A program made the position numbers and the translations under genes. The notes under the pieces were generated by a model, which was given only the letters and a program-made list of their open reading frames with translations, searched no databases and was not told where the DNA came from. Shown here one piece after another: positions 18,201-18,316 of a DNA stretch of 18,316 nucleotides (the stretch's first letter is position 1; each line of letters starts with the position of its first letter). The DNA comes from Bacteroidales bacterium. GTDB taxonomy: Bacteria > Bacteroidota > Bacteroidia > Bacteroidales > UBA1556. The stretch is taken from assembly GCA_023145955.1 (NCBI GenBank), contig JAGLDA010000040.1, positions 1-18,316 on the forward strand, in the 5' to 3' direction.

Positions 18201-18316
18201 TACTATAAAACTTGACCCAGCAACATTTAATACTGGTAATCCGGTTCAGTTTAGATTCAAGTTCGTATCTCTATTTAGCCCTAGTTCTGACGAAGGATGG
18301 GCAATTGATGATTTTA
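9217..18316 (+). CDS. Giant secreted multidomain surface protein (CARDB / beta-helix / Ig / jelly-roll mosaic), 3'-truncated by window edge
   Basis: One frame runs from the ATG at 9217 to the window edge without a stop, at least 3033 codons. The start is set by a typical signal peptide (residues 1-20, core LIILISFVLIGI, cut near IEA|Q); the upstream sequence is A-rich without a Shine-Dalgarno. Order of modules by residue: MAM/jelly-roll-like (21-202), Ig/cadherin-like (207-305), IG.GT jelly-roll-like copy 1 (309-491), CARDB1 (493-600), beta-helix 1 (602-1048), CARDB2 (1050-1153), CARDB3 (1156-1266), Ig with inserted copy 2 (1271-1524), CARDB4 (1527-1640), Ig with inserted copy 3 (1643-1900), CARDB5 (1904-2008), beta-helix 2 (2011-2441), CARDB6 (2446-2559), MAM-like 2 (2565-2748), CARDB7 (2752-2855), MAM-like 3 (2861 to the edge). 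All are extracellular all-beta folds; no catalytic domain was recognised. A type IX-exported adhesin is the likely role, but the C-terminal sorting domain is not in view. Confidence 0.93.
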   Translation, partial: MKKLIILISFVLIGITIEAQIIKYSENFETLPLTVTSSGSSAWSRSSTLQYSGTYSDSANIINNGDSAILITDAIDISGFSNILLDFQHICKTEFFDGGYIEFSNDNGISWTRLNGATYIGNGLFGNIGNKFSSFSYAIDWDATNNGTIPNNTWWKHEQFDLSTFAGNHTQVKLKFVYKDDNNTGGVGTYGWLLDDIKLVVSNSELNPPQITLNNPILKDSVDGTGPFAVSAQITDLNGIDTAMLEYTIAGITDTVGMVNTTGNTYIGSIPSQIYGTNICYKVIAIDASNNHNINSTNCNTFFNRKPDITVTIGSGTSSSYTTPIYNGTTTDSRNRSSHISIVKASELAGYYGYISNLSLFKNDNNGYGMSDAHFSIYLKHTNLNVLPSDSSTFYSEFTGATLVYNSTTDSIPSIAGKLGFELNLSNFNYNGQSNLMIMIEWYRPSTLPQNFINFLYDFEAGLANTLYGSVYRSAEFSSAGRRPKMELLFTRYAVDFDVTMDTIISPQPVILGGNNPVKIRLKNTGDSTLVKATVNWEVNNVLQPSYIWNGSLEYGLSTLDLNIGSYNFITGPHKVKVWAQSPNDNTDEQAANDTITVDIYSCDNILNGIYTVGGQYADFATIEDASTALSNCGISGPTTIALNDGIYDTQLILDNNIPGHDSVNTLTITSVSGNASNVIIEHHTAAAFYPFVIGLDNIEYLTIKDITIKSLDPIASSAIKFINGSSHITIDGCIIETVIGDYNNIFPILMADGNVHDNTVINSKLIGGYYSIKVIGKNTSVDKNIRIINNEIVDFQRYGIYFYYAAGSDIIGNYYSNYYEPSYYSSIVSIYVYYSDNVTIEGNESVITTDNNSYGIYLYNSNGTLAAPIKFVNNISIVKGSSSATSYNACYIYNSSYIDIINNTFVAYSGSAVTSAFYISNNGKTGLNIINNIFSSMGGALSMKTISGLVSINNMDYNSYYSTGSGLAKFDNTDAFSSTGIAGIRIATLMDTNSLVTTPLLYSIDNGRSYSSTLESAATPFAGVTHDIDGRLRSTISPSIGASEFSVSSIDAGVVTLINPLAIDTQNRVTDIDVIIKNYGTGNVTSMDVKYSLNGGAPITYSWTGNLATTESDTVSIPSFTIPVINYTLDVYTVLTGDTNTYNDSASFNYYGLPLIEAAVLSLENPLDGCDKSAEIIKIKIENNGLQDITSGLTASYQILGNPNVYTESVNDTILVGSSIIFEFSQTADMTPIAVDSIYSFILSINHTSDPLGINDTLIATALSMAPLQSPIISDTTINYGDVVTLVASSIYPIEWFANDTTDIILESSSSYTTPMLYDTTQYWLQGNTNIPPSESQVGGAQNTYGGWDKAIYGGGMSVGRYQIVYTAAELLSGGLIPGEINSIAFATASAFSAPQSGFEIKLAHTGVSTLTSSFEIATFTTVYNTTFTGVAGWNIHQFSTPFVWDGTSNILVDICATAISYGSVPVYYTATTGNTYLAISGFGTSCASPTGTASNKRPNVKFTTTSTLGCSSLRAFMTVNVPLPQFDGSIEQIIAPIDNCGIEQAEVIIAIVNKGTDTLASGFTATYRINNGAFITPEVVNSSINPGDTLEFSFSNLANLNPGIGGLKYVIGAKINIASDTYSPNDTLNSDSILSKYTPINPVVTGQTISYAQTATINGAALDTLFWYSDSIANHLLALGNPFITAPLYDTTTFWVASQRYSTDSNYQIGNGTSVNINNEPSPYGSNSLGARHQFLIKASELRDMGVMQGYIKNVAFDVSVVKANPLNSFTIKIGTTSYNNLAVTLFDTTLTTVYGPTTYIDSYGWNTHNFSTPYYWDGISNLIIETCFKGNALAPFAGVKSITTPFVSSAQSLGSITFSCQNNYTSTTYSQRPNIKIKQEGFGLCKSDILPVIINVNSFPAVDASILSIGSLGDNISSCTTYPIKAIIKNYGSNTMTSANINWSENGINQSSYSWSGSLAIGDIDTVIIAPSHSFGGGLTEIKAWITQANDNYAINDTALIIENISLSGDYSIGALNGKYPSFGAAIADLNLCGMCGPVVFNVDSATYIEQIELSNIDGNNSTNSITFKSASDDSTTVNLIYNTVQNSNYIVLLRDIENVIFKDMTFTAAGGQYGNVFVFRNNVSNILIKNNAIISTNTTVNNSIASAIYCDNYQINSLTIDNNRIINGYKAVYFKQSTNGNITDINITNNTIESYINYGIYIYRVDSLTITNNTISDAGIYSTVYGIYGYYLREGLNISNNIITQTATSASLGIYLNAEYSASNRGLISNNSIASITGMGSQYGIYLSSCKYLDVFYNSINIPSVSNSSTKAFNIYNGNDLKIKNNNIYTESGYAFYINNSSAISELDYNNYKTGLNSLNYVGWVGANIADITAFKNIDLTKNVNSLEVDPVYYSNTNLQSMQLDLYNAGTPISTVTTDINGNVRGSAATSIGAYEFTPPAIDLSAEELIYPYENSCDLQANDSIVVMIKNYGLNNIDFSATPATITIEIDGINPDTIVYTINTGGLASGVASNYTVATNYNLSTNGEYIINIYTTLSGDGNLMNNAIDEVVIIKYPIISSFPFNEDFESGINISFKPESDINSNITVSTFAGNNSTKGLHFEGGTYSDWISSSNVDVVFNNTTHVAKAYSCNIDASSVNHLNIKFDLKQTANSSSSISNASWFRLMITTTNGTHYLTNLNGDSVFHPFTTGQDPFTNQIFSLDNYIGQIFSISFEAVNKYKYGYSGGSGLGDNVLIDNIYLWEPIAIDLGINSIVQGENFGPIGTVADVNIAIENFGLDTLYNIPLAYRINNGTIIRDTFMGSFAPNESDTFTFAQSFNLTTGTIIVTAFNEYVGDAVTQNDTATAYYKGMKTVITNYSDNFEGNDDWMPQGSFGQWELGMPNTANLDTTHSGINAWVTRLNTDYNNLATEYLYTPYITIPAYTDTVTVSFWHKMRMVANKAYSALEYSFDGTTWAAIGYIGIPTATNWYNTVISGQHVWSKSDNNWLNSTIKLDPATFNTGNPVQFRFKFVSLFSPSSDEGWAIDDF
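9277..9822 (+). other. MAM/jelly-roll-like domain 1 of the giant protein
   Basis: Residues 21-202 begin SENFE and end GWLLDDIKLVV, the frame typical of MAM-like or 'cleaved-adhesin'-like jelly rolls in Bacteroidota exported proteins. In between are YIEFSNDNGISW and VKLKFVYKDDN strands. Such domains often bind carbohydrate or protein ligands; no ligand can be read from the sequence. Confidence 0.6.
10141..10689 (+). repeat. IG.GT jelly-roll-like module, copy 1
   Basis: Residues 309-491 contain TIGSGTSS, then ISIVKASELAGYYGYISNLSL, YNGQSNLMIMI and a final RRPKMELLF. The same order of signatures recurs in copies 2 and 3. This copy is the most diverged, lacks the W-D-G of the others at YNGQSN, and is not embedded in an Ig-like domain. 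Confidence 0.6.
11020..12360 (+). other. Right-handed parallel beta-helix domain 1
   Basis: Residues 602-1048 open with NGIYTVGGQYADFATIEDA and CGISGPTTIAL, the N-cap typical of Bacteroidota exported beta-helix domains. Many short NNTF/INNIF-type turns follow (for example IRIINNEIVDF, IDIINNTFVAY and LNIINNIFSSM). It closes with DIDGRLRSTISPSIGASEF (12298-12354), the usual C-terminal marker of these helices. Pectate-lyase and NosD-type helices share the fold. No catalytic residues were identified, so a binding or structural role is inferred. Confidence 0.75.
13027..13788 (+). repeat. Ig-like domain with inserted IG.GT jelly-roll module, copy 2
   Basis: An Ig-like domain starts at residue 1271 (INYGDVVTLVAS, IEWFAND, YTTPMLYDTTQYW) but breaks off near 1331. 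A jelly-roll-like module follows (QVGGAQNTYGGWD, GRYQIVYTAAELLSGG, GWNIHQFSTPFVWDGTSN, KRPNVKF). Then the missing last Ig strand appears as LGCSSLRAFMTVNV (1510-1523). The arrangement reads as a domain inserted into another. Confidence 0.65.
14143..14916 (+). repeat. Ig-like domain with inserted IG.GT jelly-roll module, copy 3
   Basis: This has the same nested architecture as copy 2: the Ig first half (ISYAQTATING, LFWYSDS, ITAPLYDTTTFW) covers residues 1643-1703. The insert follows (QIGNGTSVNI, RHQFLIKASELRDMG, GWNTHNFSTPYYWDGISN, QRPNIKI). The closing Ig strand is FGLCKSDILPVIINV (about 1885-1899). Together with the preceding CARDB4 it suggests a tandem duplication of a roughly 370-residue block. 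Confidence 0.65.
15247..16539 (+). other. Right-handed parallel beta-helix domain 2
   Basis: Residues 2011-2441 match beta-helix 1 in layout: N-cap YSIGALNGKYPSFGAAIADL with CGMCGPVVFNV, repeated NNTI/NNII turns (ITNNTIESY, ITNNTISDA, ISNNIITQT, ISNNSIASI), and the closing DINGNVRGSAATSIGAYEF at 16483-16539. The CGMC motif is a CxxC where helix 1 has CGIS. Confidence 0.75.
16909..17460 (+). other. MAM/jelly-roll-like domain 2 of the giant protein
   Basis: Residues 2565-2748 begin FPFNEDFESG and end LGDNVLIDNIYLWEP, the same start and end pattern as domain 1 (ENFE ... W..DDI). Conservation within the body is low, so homology is inferred from the framing motifs and similar length. Confidence 0.5.
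17797..18315 (+). other. MAM/jelly-roll-like domain 3, cut by window edge
   Basis: Residues 2861-3033 begin YSDNFEGNDDW, include VSFWHKMRM and ALEYSFDGTTW, and reach EGWAIDDF at the last base. The domain is nearly complete, so what follows outside the window should be a new module or the C-terminus. Confidence 0.6.

Overview
The window looks like chromosomal DNA of an AT-rich member of the Bacteroidota. The family content points there: a PorT-type type IX secretion (T9SS) protein next to a UbiE/MenG methyltransferase, a TamL-type Omp85 lipoprotein, a TPR-transmembrane-LuxR regulator, and a giant Ig/CARDB/beta-helix surface protein. Several gene starts are preceded by matches to the Bacteroidota -7 promoter element TAnnTTTG, and starts lack clear Shine-Dalgarno sequences. 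No tRNA, rRNA, CRISPR array or insertion sequence was seen.

Layout. 1-2020 (+) is the 3' part of a large outer-membrane beta-barrel protein whose start lies upstream of the window. It converges through a hairpin terminator (2033-2068) on a small outer-membrane barrel protein (2095-2982, -) that has a very basic C-terminal tail. A 316-bp divergent spacer leads into ubiE/menG (3299-4030, +) and porT (4079-4801, +), probably one operon. porT converges, with a 14-bp gap, on tamL (4816-7161, -). A 182-bp divergent spacer separates tamL from a membrane-anchored TPR/LuxR-HTH regulator (7344-8930, +). After 286 bp of non-coding DNA, which holds an 11-bp tandem repeat made of promoter-like boxes and a leader hairpin, one reading frame opens at 9217. 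It runs without a stop to the window end (at least 3033 codons).

The giant protein fills half the window. It has a signal peptide and then a mosaic of all-beta modules: MAM/jelly-roll-like domains (three, the last cut by the edge), at least seven CARDB-like domains, two right-handed parallel beta-helices, and three copies of a jelly-roll-like module with IG.GT / RP.. signatures. Two of those three copies are inserted inside an Ig-like fold. Internal homology suggests growth by block duplication. It is most simply read as a T9SS-exported surface adhesin or filament, but its C-terminus, where a T9SS sorting domain would sit, is outside the window.

How the genes fit together. The left half is mostly cell-envelope machinery: PorT (T9SS), TamL (outer-membrane assembly) and two barrel proteins. 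MenG supplies menaquinone. The right half is a membrane-spanning regulator beside a giant exported protein. Control of the latter by the former is inference from position only.
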